Notes: generated by a model from the sequence alone, not told the origin. Shown: positions 1 through 6,045, numbered from the stretch's first letter. The stretch is 6,144 nucleotides of DNA from Planctomycetota bacterium (GCA_016200125.1 JACQFK010000082.1:1-6144), one strand, 5' to 3'. Made by a program: numbers and translations.

Positions 1-542
1 TGCGCGACGCCCTCGCTGACCACGAACTCCTTGCCCGAGTTGCCCGCGACGTAGGCGAGGTGCCGGCTGTCGGGGCTGAAGACGAAGGGCGGGGTCAGCG
101 AGTCGTAGTCGCTCGCGCGCCGGCCGTCGAGGACGAGGTAGCGGCGCGTGCCCTTCGAGGCGGCGTAGACGAAGCGGGCGCTGTTGGGGCTGAAGGTGGG
201 CGACTGGATCAGGTCGTAGGCTTCGCTGCGGAAGCCGTTGACGACGGCGTACTGCTCGACGCCGTTGCGGGCGATGTAGGCGAGGTTCCGAGCGTCGGGG
301 CTGAAGGTGAGCGGGGAGACGGCGTCGAACTCCTCGCCGGGGATGCCGTCGACGACCGCGAACTCCTTGGCGCCGCGCTTGGCGATGAGGGCGAGGCGGC
401 GGGGGTCGGGGCTGAGGAAGACGCTCTTGAGCTTCGAGTCCTGGGGGGCGGAGGCCAGCCGTTTGGCCTCGACGGCGGCGGCGTTGCCGGCTTCGGCGGC
501 GCCCAGGAGCCAGAGGGTGGCCAGGCAGGTCGTGGTGATCAT
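1..542 (-). CDS. Exported PD40/WD40-like beta-propeller repeat protein (N-terminal part, cut by window edge)
   Basis: The first 180 residues are visible and the reading frame is open to the left edge, so the C-terminus is missing. The start is the ATG at 542. An AGGAGA Shine-Dalgarno lies 8 nt upstream (551-556), and an in-frame TAG sits 15 nt upstream (555-557), so no longer start is possible in this frame. Residues about 6-18 (CLATLWLLGAAEA) are hydrophobic and end in an AxA-like site. This suggests a signal peptide, although the usual N-terminal lysine or arginine is absent. Four repeats follow, marked by F/V-x-SPD/N at residues 44, 81, 118 and 156, so the period is 37-38 residues. Each has the pattern SP(D/N)xRxLAYxA, then K/E-x-F/Y-x-VV-D/N-G, then a YD or FD pair. 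This is the signature of PD40/TolB-type propeller blades, which usually bind ligands or proteins outside the cytoplasm. I cannot name the specific role. Blade number and any C-terminal domain lie outside the window. Confidence 0.8.
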   Translation of the reverse strand, partial: MITTTCLATLWLLGAAEAGNAAAVEAKRLASAPQDSKLKSVFLSPDPRRLALIAKRGAKEFAVVDGIPGEEFDAVSPLTFSPDARNLAYIARNGVEQYAVVNGFRSEAYDLIQSPTFSPNSARFVYAASKGTRRYLVLDGRRASDYDSLTPPFVFSPDSRHLAYVAGNSGKEFVVSEGVA

Positions 543-550
543 CGTTCGCC

Positions 551-556
551 TCTCCT
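551..556 (-). promoter_or_regulatory. Shine-Dalgarno site of the propeller-repeat gene
   Basis: AGGAGA on the minus strand lies 8 nt before the ATG at 542. It supports that start together with the in-frame stop just upstream. Confidence 0.75.
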
Positions 557-559
557 AAT

Positions 560-583
560 CTTCTTCGGCACAATCCGAAGAAG
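560..583 (-). promoter_or_regulatory. Leader hairpin or operator-like palindrome upstream of the propeller-repeat gene
   Basis: CTTCTTCGG (560-568) and CCGAAGAAG (575-583) form a perfect 9-bp inverted repeat with a 6-nt loop. It ends 3 nt from the Shine-Dalgarno of the minus-strand gene starting at 542. No T-tract follows in either direction, so it does not look like an intrinsic terminator. It could be a 5' UTR stem affecting translation or mRNA stability, or a dimeric repressor's operator. The palindrome is seen directly; its function is inferred. Confidence 0.45.
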
Positions 584-612
584 CGCTGGAGGACTACGAC
601 GATCCCGCTCCT

Positions 613-639
613 CCCGGGCGTCCCTGCCGGCCGCCCGGG
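613..639. repeat. GC-rich inverted repeat in the intergenic leader
   Basis: CCCGGGCG (613-620) and CGCCCGGG (632-639) are a perfect 8-bp inverted repeat with an 11-nt spacer. In the presumed minus-strand leader it would fold upstream of the 560-583 hairpin. Such GC-rich stems arise easily by chance at this base composition, so functional weight is low. Confidence 0.3.
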
Positions 640-697
640 GTCAACCGATCATTCGCTCCCGCTCCTGTCGCTCACGTTCGTGTCACCCCTCCTGCAT

Positions 698-710
698 CCA
701 TATTTTATAC
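698..710 (-). promoter_or_regulatory. Possible AT-rich promoter core (-10-like) for the propeller-repeat gene
   Basis: On the minus strand this reads GTATAAAATATGG, an isolated AT-rich patch in a GC-rich intergenic stretch, with TATAAA at 709-704 resembling a -10 element. I see no convincing -35 hexamer at 16-18 nt upstream. If it is used, the transcript has a leader of about 150 nt that includes both inverted repeats. The rest of the 543-753 intergenic stretch shows no gene I can support. Confidence 0.25.
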
Positions 711-753
711 GCCCCGGGCGTGCCGAGGAATTTCGATGATTTTCGGGGATCAC

Positions 754-784
754 GAAGAAAAAGCTTATGGGTTCCTCAACCCAT
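754..784 (-). terminator. Rho-independent terminator after the glutamate dehydrogenase gene
   Basis: On the minus strand ATGGGTT (784-778) pairs perfectly with AACCCAT (773-767) around a 4-nt loop. It is followed by AAGC and then TTTTTCTTC (762-754). The hairpin begins 9 nt after the TAA stop at 794-796. Position, strand and the T-rich tail all fit a terminator for the upstream minus-strand gene. It also insulates that gene from the propeller-repeat gene further along the same strand. Confidence 0.75.
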
Positions 785-793
785 GCGGCCGTC

Positions 794-1983
794 TTAGGGA
801 TAGAGGCCGCGCAGGCGATGCGCCTCCGCCACCCGCGACACCGCCACCACGTAGGCGGCCCGCCTCATGTCGATCTTGCGGTCCTGGTGGACCGAGTACA
901 CCGACTCGAAAGCCCGGTCCATCAGCTCCTTCAGCTTCGCGTTCACTTCCTTCTCGCTCCAGAAGTACTCCTGGAGCGCCTGGACCCACTCGAAGTACGA
1001 GACCGTCACGCCGCCCGCGTTCGCCAGCACGTCGGGGATCACGAACTTGCCGCAGCCGTAGAGAATCTCGTCCGCCTCGGGCGTCGTCGGCCCGTTCGCC
1101 CCCTCGCCCACGATCCGCGCCTTGATCCGCGACGCGTTCCGCCCCGTGATCTGGCCCTCGAGCGCGCAGGGCAGCAGGATGTCGCAGTCCAGCTCGAGAA
1201 GCTCGTCGTTCGTCACCGAGTCGGCCCCTTTGTATCCCGTGACCGAGCCCGTCTTCTGGTAGTGGGCGTTGACGGCGTCGGGATCGAAGCCCTTCTCGAC
1301 CAGGATGCCGCCCTTCGAGGTGGAGCAGGCGATGATCCGGAAGCCCTGCTCGTGGAGCAGCTTCGCGGCGTGGAACCCCGCGTTGCCGTAGCCCTGCACC
1401 GCCACCCGGAGGCCGGCCTTCTTCAGCCCCAGCTTGTCGAGGGCCAGGAGCACCGTGAACATCAGTCCGCGCGCGGTCGCCGTGCAGCGGCCCAGCGAAC
1501 CTCCGATCTCGATCGGCTTCCCGGTCACCACGCCCGGCACCGTGTAGCCCTTGTTCATGCTGTAGGTGTCCATCACCCAGGCCATGATCTGCGGCGTCGT
1601 GTTCACGTCCGGTGCGGGGATGTCCCGTTCCGGACCGATGATCGGCAGGAAAGCCCCATGACGGAGCATTTCCAGGTCATCCACATGGCCAGCGCTTTGA
1701 CTTCGTCGAGCGTGACGTCCGGGTGGTAGCGGATGCCCCCCTTGCCCGGGCCGCGGGCCGTCGAGTGCTGCACCCGGTGGCCCGTGTAGACGCGGATCCG
1801 CCCGTCGTCGTGGCGGATCGGGACCGACACCGTCAGGCAGAGCCTGGGCGTGGAGAGGATCCCGAAGATGTTCTCGTCCAGCCCGATGAGCTCGGCGACG
1901 TTGCGGAGCTGCTGCTGGGCGACCTTCCAGGCGTCGAGTTTCTCGGCGGGGGCGGGGTCGGCTTTCCTGGCCTTGCTGCTCAT
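794..1983 (-). pseudogene. gdhA: Glutamate dehydrogenase (Glu/Leu/Phe/Val family), disrupted by internal deletion and frameshift
   Basis: An intact enzyme would interconvert glutamate with 2-oxoglutarate and ammonia in the cytoplasm. The start is the ATG at 1983, preceded by GGAGG 6 nt upstream. Frame one encodes a normal N-terminal part: ARGPGKGGIRYHPDVTLDE (substrate-binding Lys81) and WMTWK (Lys105). After Met-Gly-Leu (residues 109-111, near 1651) family similarity stops, and this frame ends at a TGA at 1603-1605. Similarity resumes in another frame with [15 protein letters not shown], followed by the Rossmann motif GYGNAG, then [15 protein letters not shown] and [14 protein letters not shown], ending at the TAA at 794. 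The missing piece is the segment that normally runs from the GG(A/G)KGG loop through the 'ELERL' helix, about 32 residues. Frame arithmetic requires a loss of 3n+1 nt, so about 94 nt. Restoring that would give about 427 residues, a usual length for the family. The lost loop carries the catalytic lysine, so neither fragment should be active. There are no other stops, which points to a recent event or an assembly error. Coenzyme preference is uncertain. Confidence 0.85.
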
Positions 1984-2149
1984 CTGGATCCTCCGGCGGA
2001 CGTTCGCGACAGAGTACCCGACACCTGCCGGAAGGCGCAAGATACAGCCGGGCTGCGATTTTACGAATTTCTTCCCACCCGGAGCGCGGGGATGGGGCAT
2101 AGTATATGTGAGCGAGCCAACGACGCCGGAGCGGGGAAGTCTGGAGTGG
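1984..2149. promoter_or_regulatory. Divergent intergenic region between gdhA and the DUF1501 gene
   Basis: This gap must hold the promoters for both divergent genes. AT-rich patches stand out at about 2058-2073 (ATTTTACGAATTTC) and 2099-2107 (ATAGTATAT). The second could serve as a plus-strand -10 region, with TAGTAT at 2100-2105, but no good -35 sequence lies 16-18 nt before it. On the minus strand TATCTT near 2044-2039 is another weak -10-like candidate. The assignment rests mainly on gene orientation. Confidence 0.3.
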
Positions 2150-2160
2150 AAGGAGAACCG

Positions 2161-3519
2161 ATGCTCCGAGTGGATGCCGGCGCCTGCCCCTCAGATACCT
2201 GCGGCCTCTCCCGCCGAAGCTTCGTCCAGCTCGGCGTGGCCGGCCTGGCCTCGCTGGGCCTCCCGGGCCTCATGCGCCTCAAGGAAGCCTCCGCCAACGG
2301 CAATCCCTCCAAGGACACCCGCGTCATCCTGATCTGGCTTGACGGCGGTCCGAGCCACATGGACCTCTACGACATGAAGCCGGACGCTCCCGCCGAGTAC
2401 CGCGGGATGTGGCGCCCCATGAAGACCAACGTCGCGGGCATGCAGATCAGCGAGCTCTTCCCCAAGCAGGCGAAAGTTGCAGACAAGTTCTCCATCGTCC
2501 GCTCCATCTGGCACAACGACGGCGACCACTTCGGCGGCGCCCACCGGATGCTCACGGGCCGCCCGGGCGCCACCGGCGCCAACACGATGGGCCGCTATCC
2601 CTCGATCGGCTCAATCGCCACGAAGGTCACCGGCGCGCGCCGCGCGGGGATGCCGGCGTACGTCGCCGTCCCCCACGCGAGCTCCGTCGGGATCCGCCCC
2701 GGCTACTTCGGCGCGAACTATCTCGGGCAGCCGCACGATCCCTTCGAGACCGAAGGCGACCCGAACCAGAAGGAATTCAAGGTCCGCAACCTGCAGATGA
2801 CGCAGGGGCTCACGGTCGACCGCATCGGCGACCGCCGCAGCCTGCTCCGCAGCTTCGACACGATGCGGCGCGACGTCGACGGCAAGGGCACCTTCGACGC
2901 GATGGACCGCTTCGAGCAGCAGGCCTACGAGCTGGTGACCAGCGCCGAGGTGCGCAAGGCCTTCGACATCAGCGCCGAGGACGAGAAGCTCCGCGACCGC
3001 TACGGCCGCAACAGCTGGGGCCAGAGCACGCTGCTCGCCCGGCGACTCGTCGAGGCGGGCGTGACCTTCACGACCGTGCTCATGGGCGGCTGGGACCACC
3101 ACTGGAACCTGAAGGAAGGCATGGAGACGCTGCTGCCCCGCGTGGACGCGGCGGTGTCGACGCTGTTCGACGACCTCTCGTCGCGCAGCCTCCTCTCGAA
3201 GGTCTGCGTGGTGATTTGCGGCGAGTTCAGCCGGACCCCGCGCATGAACGACGGGAGCGGGCAGGGCACGCCGGGCCGCGACCACTGGGGCAACTCGATG
3301 TCGGTCATCATGGGCGGCGGCGGCCTGAAGGGCGGCGTCGTCGTCGGCTCCACCGATCCCAAGGGCGAGGCGCCGGTCGACCGGCCCCTCACGCCCCAGG
3401 ACTTCCACGCCACGCTCTACCACGTGATGGGCGTGGATCCCTACGTGCAGTTCAACGACCACGCCGGCCGGCCGGTCCCCGCGATCGACCACGGCGAGGT
3501 CATCAAAGAACTGCTGTAG
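2161..3519 (+). CDS. Tat-exported DUF1501 family protein (alkaline-phosphatase/sulfatase-like fold)
   Basis: The product has 452 residues, normal for DUF1501. ATG 2161 is chosen because AAGGAG (2150-2155) lies 5 nt upstream and the twin-arginine signal then falls at the N-terminus: SRRSFVQLG at 17-25, a hydrophobic stretch to about 38, and an ASA site at 43-45. The open frame extends further upstream but would overlap the divergent gdhA gene. The mature part opens with VILIWLDGGPSHMDLYD (55-71), where Asp61, His66 and Asp68 resemble metal-site residues of the alkaline phosphatase superfamily. Later come GGWDHHWN (309-316), GEFSRTP (354-360) and GRDHW (372-376), the family's hallmark motifs. 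The N-terminal layout (short Cys-containing leader, then Tat motif) is typical of planctomycete members. DUF1501 proteins are thought to be secreted hydrolases; substrates are mostly unknown and I infer none here. They often sit beside DUF1549/DUF1553 cytochrome-type genes, but no such partner is present in this window. Confidence 0.9.
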   Translation: MLRVDAGACPSDTCGLSRRSFVQLGVAGLASLGLPGLMRLKEASANGNPSKDTRVILIWLDGGPSHMDLYDMKPDAPAEYRGMWRPMKTNVAGMQISELFPKQAKVADKFSIVRSIWHNDGDHFGGAHRMLTGRPGATGANTMGRYPSIGSIATKVTGARRAGMPAYVAVPHASSVGIRPGYFGANYLGQPHDPFETEGDPNQKEFKVRNLQMTQGLTVDRIGDRRSLLRSFDTMRRDVDGKGTFDAMDRFEQQAYELVTSAEVRKAFDISAEDEKLRDRYGRNSWGQSTLLARRLVEAGVTFTTVLMGGWDHHWNLKEGMETLLPRVDAAVSTLFDDLSSRSLLSKVCVVICGEFSRTPRMNDGSGQGTPGRDHWGNSMSVIMGGGGLKGGVVVGSTDPKGEAPVDRPLTPQDFHATLYHVMGVDPYVQFNDHAGRPVPAIDHGEVIKELL

Positions 3520-3522
3520 CCC

Positions 3523-4734
3523 TCAATCGCGGACGGCGGCGCAGACCATCTCGAGCACCCGGCGCAGGCCGTCGTCGCCTCCCAGCGAGCCGTCGTGGCA
3601 GGGCGTCCGCGGAATCGGCTTCCAGGCGTCGCGGGAGCCGTCGTACTTCAGCGTCTGCGGAATCCCCGTGAGCTCCTCCTTGTACTGCCCGTCGCTGCCG
3701 CCCATCTTGTAGACCGCCAGGTCGAGCGACGGCACGACGTAGAGGCAGAAGGCGCCCGCGCCCGATTTCCAGTAGGCGTCCTTGGGCGCGCCCGCGACGT
3801 GGCCGTCCGCGTTCACCTCGAACTGCAGAGAGAAGGGGCAGTGGGGGTTGAACTTCGACGGCTTGCCCACGAGCTCCATGTACTCGGCGGGGACCAGCTG
3901 GCGGTCGCCCCACTTGCCGTTCCGGAGCAGGCAGTAGCAGAAGCGCATCACGTCGGTCGCGTGGAGGGCGATGCTCCCGGCGCCGTTCGCGTGGGGCATC
4001 GTGATCTCGCCGCGATGGAGGCAGTATCCCCACGCCCCCCAGCCCATCGGCTTGCCCAGCTTCTCCCCGATGTAGTCCTGCAGCTCCATCCCCGTCAGGC
4101 GCCTCAGCACCATCGAGGCGATGTGCGGCGTGGGCGAGGAGTAGGAGTAGCCGTCGCCCGGGGCGCACCACAGCGCGGTGCGCAGCGAGGATCTGTCGAG
4201 GTCGCGGATGTCCTGTCCGGGCACGGGCGTGAGCGGGACCACCTCGCCTTTCCGGATTCCCGGCGCCTTGCCCTCGCCGTGATAGCCCGCGGTCATGCAG
4301 AGCAGCTGGCCGAGCGTGATCTCGGCGCGGCGCGGATCGTCGAGCGGCAGCGCCTCGGGCAGGTACTTCTGGGTGAATACCTTTGTGTCGAGTCCCTCGG
4401 GGATCGCGTCCTTCTTCTCCTTCAGCAGGATGCCGCAGGCGATGCTGGTGAAGGCCTTGCCGCAGGAAGCCATGTCGGGGTTCGCATCGCGGAAGGCCCG
4501 GCCGGCATACTTCTCGTAGACCAGGTAGCCGCGGCGGACGACGATCAGCCCCGCGTTCTGCGTGCAGCGCTGGGTCTGCTCCCAGGCCTGGTCGAGCTTG
4601 GCGAGATCCATCCCGGCCTGCTCCCGGATCGGGCCGGCCTCCTTCAGGGTCCGCCAGCCTCCCGCGCTGTCGGGCGGCGGGTAGTAGTCCTGCGGGGACG
4701 CGGCGAGGAGCAGCGCGGCGGCGATCAGTTTCAT
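3523..4734 (-). CDS. Secreted beta-lactamase-fold serine hydrolase (Beta-lactamase/PBP4-like family)
   Basis: The 403-residue product begins with a short signal peptide (MKLIAAALLLAAS, cleavage near residue 13). The catalytic motifs of the beta-lactamase/DD-peptidase fold are visible. SCGK at 90-93 is the SxxK box with Ser90 as nucleophile and Lys93 as base. YSS at 198-200, after PG at 192-193, is the Tyr-x-Asn/Ser box. KSG at 323-325 matches the KTG-type third box rather than the HxG seen in many esterase-like members. The family hydrolyses beta-lactams, peptidoglycan stem peptides, esters or D-amino-acid peptides, and sequence alone does not choose between these. The protein is unusually cysteine-rich for an exported enzyme, with 12 cysteines including one inside SxxK. 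It is the last gene of a minus-strand group, starting 34 nt after the lipoprotein gene. No Shine-Dalgarno is evident before the ATG; the signal peptide supports this start. Its stop lies 3 nt from that of the convergent DUF1501 gene. Confidence 0.88.
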   Translation of the reverse strand: MKLIAAALLLAASPQDYYPPPDSAGGWRTLKEAGPIREQAGMDLAKLDQAWEQTQRCTQNAGLIVVRRGYLVYEKYAGRAFRDANPDMASCGKAFTSIACGILLKEKKDAIPEGLDTKVFTQKYLPEALPLDDPRRAEITLGQLLCMTAGYHGEGKAPGIRKGEVVPLTPVPGQDIRDLDRSSLRTALWCAPGDGYSYSSPTPHIASMVLRRLTGMELQDYIGEKLGKPMGWGAWGYCLHRGEITMPHANGAGSIALHATDVMRFCYCLLRNGKWGDRQLVPAEYMELVGKPSKFNPHCPFSLQFEVNADGHVAGAPKDAYWKSGAGAFCLYVVPSLDLAVYKMGGSDGQYKEELTGIPQTLKYDGSRDAWKPIPRTPCHDGSLGGDDGLRRVLEMVCAAVRD

Positions 4735-4768
4735 GGTAGTTGATACGCCCGAGACCGCGGCGAGGGGA

Positions 4769-5104
4769 TCAGGGATCGTCCGGATCCTGCTCCAGGCTCG
4801 TGAGCAGCCTCGCGCCCGCCCAGAACGCGAGGGTATCCTCGTCCAGGTCGTACTTGGTATGGGTCAGCTCGCCCAGCTCGGCATAGGCCCGGAGGCCTTC
4901 GCGGAGGAGGCCGAGTCCCTCGCGGAGCGTGTTGCGGACCCGCGCGCGCTCGTTGTCCGAGAGGACGCCCTGGCGGCTCCACTTCTCGCACTGGGTGAGC
5001 AGCGCCCGCCCCTTGCGGCAGTTCAGCTCGCCCGCCCGCTCCAGCCTCGAGGCTTCGCAGGAGACCAGGAAGGGCAGGACGAGGATGCAGAGGCGGGCCC
5101 TCAT
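4769..5104 (-). CDS. Small putative lipoprotein of unknown function
   Basis: This encodes 111 residues. The N-terminus has two arginines (R2, R4), a hydrophobic segment (LCILVLPFLV, 5-14) and the lipobox LVSC at 13-16, so Cys16 should be lipidated after signal peptidase II cleavage. Residue +2 is Glu. The mature part of about 95 residues is charged and probably mostly helical, with two further cysteines (29 and 39), a Leu/Arg-rich stretch at about 55-75 and an acidic C-terminus. I recognise no family. It lies between the dehydrogenase (42 nt upstream) and the serine hydrolase (34 nt downstream) on the same strand, so co-transcription is likely. A role with the hydrolase at the membrane is only a guess. 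The open frame, lipobox and tight spacing make a real gene likely. No clear Shine-Dalgarno precedes the ATG. Confidence 0.72.
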   Translation of the reverse strand: MRARLCILVLPFLVSCEASRLERAGELNCRKGRALLTQCEKWSRQGVLSDNERARVRNTLREGLGLLREGLRAYAELGELTHTKYDLDEDTLAFWAGARLLTSLEQDPDDP

Positions 5105-5146
5105 AGGGATGCAAACGGCGCGCGGACTTGAAGGTTCGGCGCTGCG

Positions 5147-5920
5147 TCAGACCGCGGTCCAGCCGCCGTCCACCAGCAGCGTGTGGCCCGTGACCATGTC
5201 GGCCGCGGGGCTCGCCAGGTAGACGACCGCACCCACGATGTCCTCCGGCGTGGCGAGCCGGCCCATCGGGATCCGGCTGATCACGTCGTTGTAGAACTCC
5301 TTGTTCTCGAACATCGGCCGCGTAAGCGGCGTGTCGACGAAGGTCGGCGCCACGGTGTTCACGTTGATCTTCAGCTTCGCCCATTCGAAGGCGAGGACGC
5401 GCGTCAGGTTGACCACGCCCGCCTTCGCGGCGCAGTAGGCGGAGCGGTAGGTGTAGCCCACGACGCCCATCTGCGAGGCGATGTTCACGACCTTGCCCCC
5501 GCCCTGGGGGATGAAGGCCTTCTTCGCCGCCGCCTGCGTCACGAAGAAGACCCCCTTCAGGTCGATCGCCATGATCTTGTCCCACTCCGCCTCGCTGACA
5601 TCGACCGCGAGCCGGGGGATGTTGATGCCCGCATTGTTGACGAGGATGTCGATCCGGCCGAAGTGCTTGATCGCGGCGTCGATCGCCTCGCCGATCATCG
5701 GCAGCTTCGACACGTCGAGCGGGACGGCGAGCCCGCGGCGGCCGGCCTTCTCGACCTCGCGGATCGTCTCGCGGGCGGAATCGAGCTTGTCCGGAAGCTC
5801 CGTGGCCGCGATGTCCGCGCCGGCCTGCGCCAGGCCGATCGAGATGGCGCGGCCGAGTCCCGATCCGGTTCCGGTGACGAAGGCGACCTTCCCCGGGACG
5901 CCCAGGCTGGGCAGGCTCAT
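5147..5920 (-). CDS. Short-chain dehydrogenase/reductase (gluconate 5-dehydrogenase / FabG-like)
   Basis: This is a classical SDR of 257 residues, an NAD(P)-dependent oxidoreductase of the cytoplasm. ATG 5920 is preferred over an in-frame GTG at 5968, because AAGGA (5930-5934) lies 9 nt before it and the Rossmann fold then starts near the N-terminus, as is usual. Visible motifs are TGTGSGLG (16-23, dinucleotide binding), Asp69 in PLDVS, NNAG (95-98), Ser149, and YxxxK with Tyr162 and Lys166. The C-terminus ends in VDGGWTAV. Glu41 after the second strand suggests NAD preference. The position usually held by the tetrad asparagine (N in the NLKG motif) is Asp120 (IDLKG). Overall resemblance is to sugar-acid oxidoreductases such as gluconate 5-dehydrogenase or KduD, but FabG-type reductases look similar, so the substrate is not assigned. 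It is the first gene of the probable operon with the lipoprotein and serine hydrolase. Confidence 0.9.
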   Translation of the reverse strand: MSLPSLGVPGKVAFVTGTGSGLGRAISIGLAQAGADIAATELPDKLDSARETIREVEKAGRRGLAVPLDVSKLPMIGEAIDAAIKHFGRIDILVNNAGINIPRLAVDVSEAEWDKIMAIDLKGVFFVTQAAAKKAFIPQGGGKVVNIASQMGVVGYTYRSAYCAAKAGVVNLTRVLAFEWAKLKINVNTVAPTFVDTPLTRPMFENKEFYNDVISRIPMGRLATPEDIVGAVVYLASPAADMVTGHTLLVDGGWTAV

Positions 5921-5929
5921 GGCCGTGAA

Positions 5930-5934
5930 TCCTT
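5930..5934 (-). promoter_or_regulatory. Shine-Dalgarno that fixes the SDR start at 5920
   Basis: AAGGA on the minus strand, within GGAAGGA, is 9 nt before the ATG at 5920. The alternative GTG start at 5968 would add 16 residues unrelated to the SDR fold. Confidence 0.6.
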
Positions 5935-5936
5935 CC

Positions 5937-6033
5937 ACAGGCGGGGCCGAAATGCAAGAAACCGACACGAACTATTGGGCTACCGTAATAATGTAGAAGA
6001 GGGAAACAGGAATGGGGCGGGTTTCCTTCCTCA
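5937..6033. promoter_or_regulatory. Divergent promoter region between the SDR operon and the right-edge gene
   Basis: The two genes diverge, so promoters for both should lie here. The most AT-rich part is at about 5970-5996. It includes TAATAAT (5985-5991), which could be a plus-strand -10 region, while on the minus strand the same stretch reads ATTATTA. I find no convincing -35 hexamer for either direction. Confidence 0.3.
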
Positions 6034-6039
6034 ATGGCC

Positions 6040-6045
6040 GAGGGA
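6040..6045 (+). promoter_or_regulatory. Shine-Dalgarno supporting a GTG start at 6052
   Basis: GAGGGA lies 6 nt before GTG 6052. The in-frame ATG at 6034 has only a pyrimidine-rich sequence upstream, so the GTG is preferred. Confidence 0.5.

Noticed and set aside
60..797. Plus-strand open frame of 245 codons at the left edge
   Set aside because: It is antisense to the propeller-repeat gene and runs into the intergenic region. Its composition is low-complexity Gly/Ala/Glu/Arg with no family motifs, and the minus strand shows clear repeats and a Shine-Dalgarno.
1651..1657. Programmed ribosomal frameshift in gdhA
   Set aside because: The sequence at the junction is not a convincing slippery heptamer. 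A frameshift would still leave out the catalytic-lysine segment, so deletion explains the data better.
767..1729. Plus-strand open frame of 320 codons
   Set aside because: It is antisense to the glutamate dehydrogenase gene and rich in His/Arg/Val, as expected of a shadow frame in GC-rich DNA. The minus strand carries the diagnostic GDH motifs.
1984..2100. Upstream extension of the glutamate dehydrogenase start to 2100
   Set aside because: The extra 39 residues resemble no GDH N-terminus. ATG 1983 has GGAGG 6 nt upstream and gives the usual N-terminal length.
1723..2160. Upstream extension of the DUF1501 frame
   Set aside because: It would add about 146 residues overlapping gdhA antisense and bury the Tat signal internally. 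The ATG at 2161 has a good Shine-Dalgarno and puts the signal at the N-terminus.
2409..3671. Plus-strand 420-codon frame and the opposite minus-strand frame at 2611-3492
   Set aside because: Both are Arg/Ala/His-rich shadow frames of the DUF1501 gene, with no recognisable domains.
3595..4743. Plus-strand 382-codon frame
   Set aside because: It is antisense to the serine hydrolase gene, which has three active-site boxes and a signal peptide.
6002..6026. Short inverted repeat GGAAAC ... GTTTCC upstream of the right-edge gene
   Set aside because: It is only 6 bp with a 13-nt spacer. That is too weak to separate from chance, and no T-tract follows.
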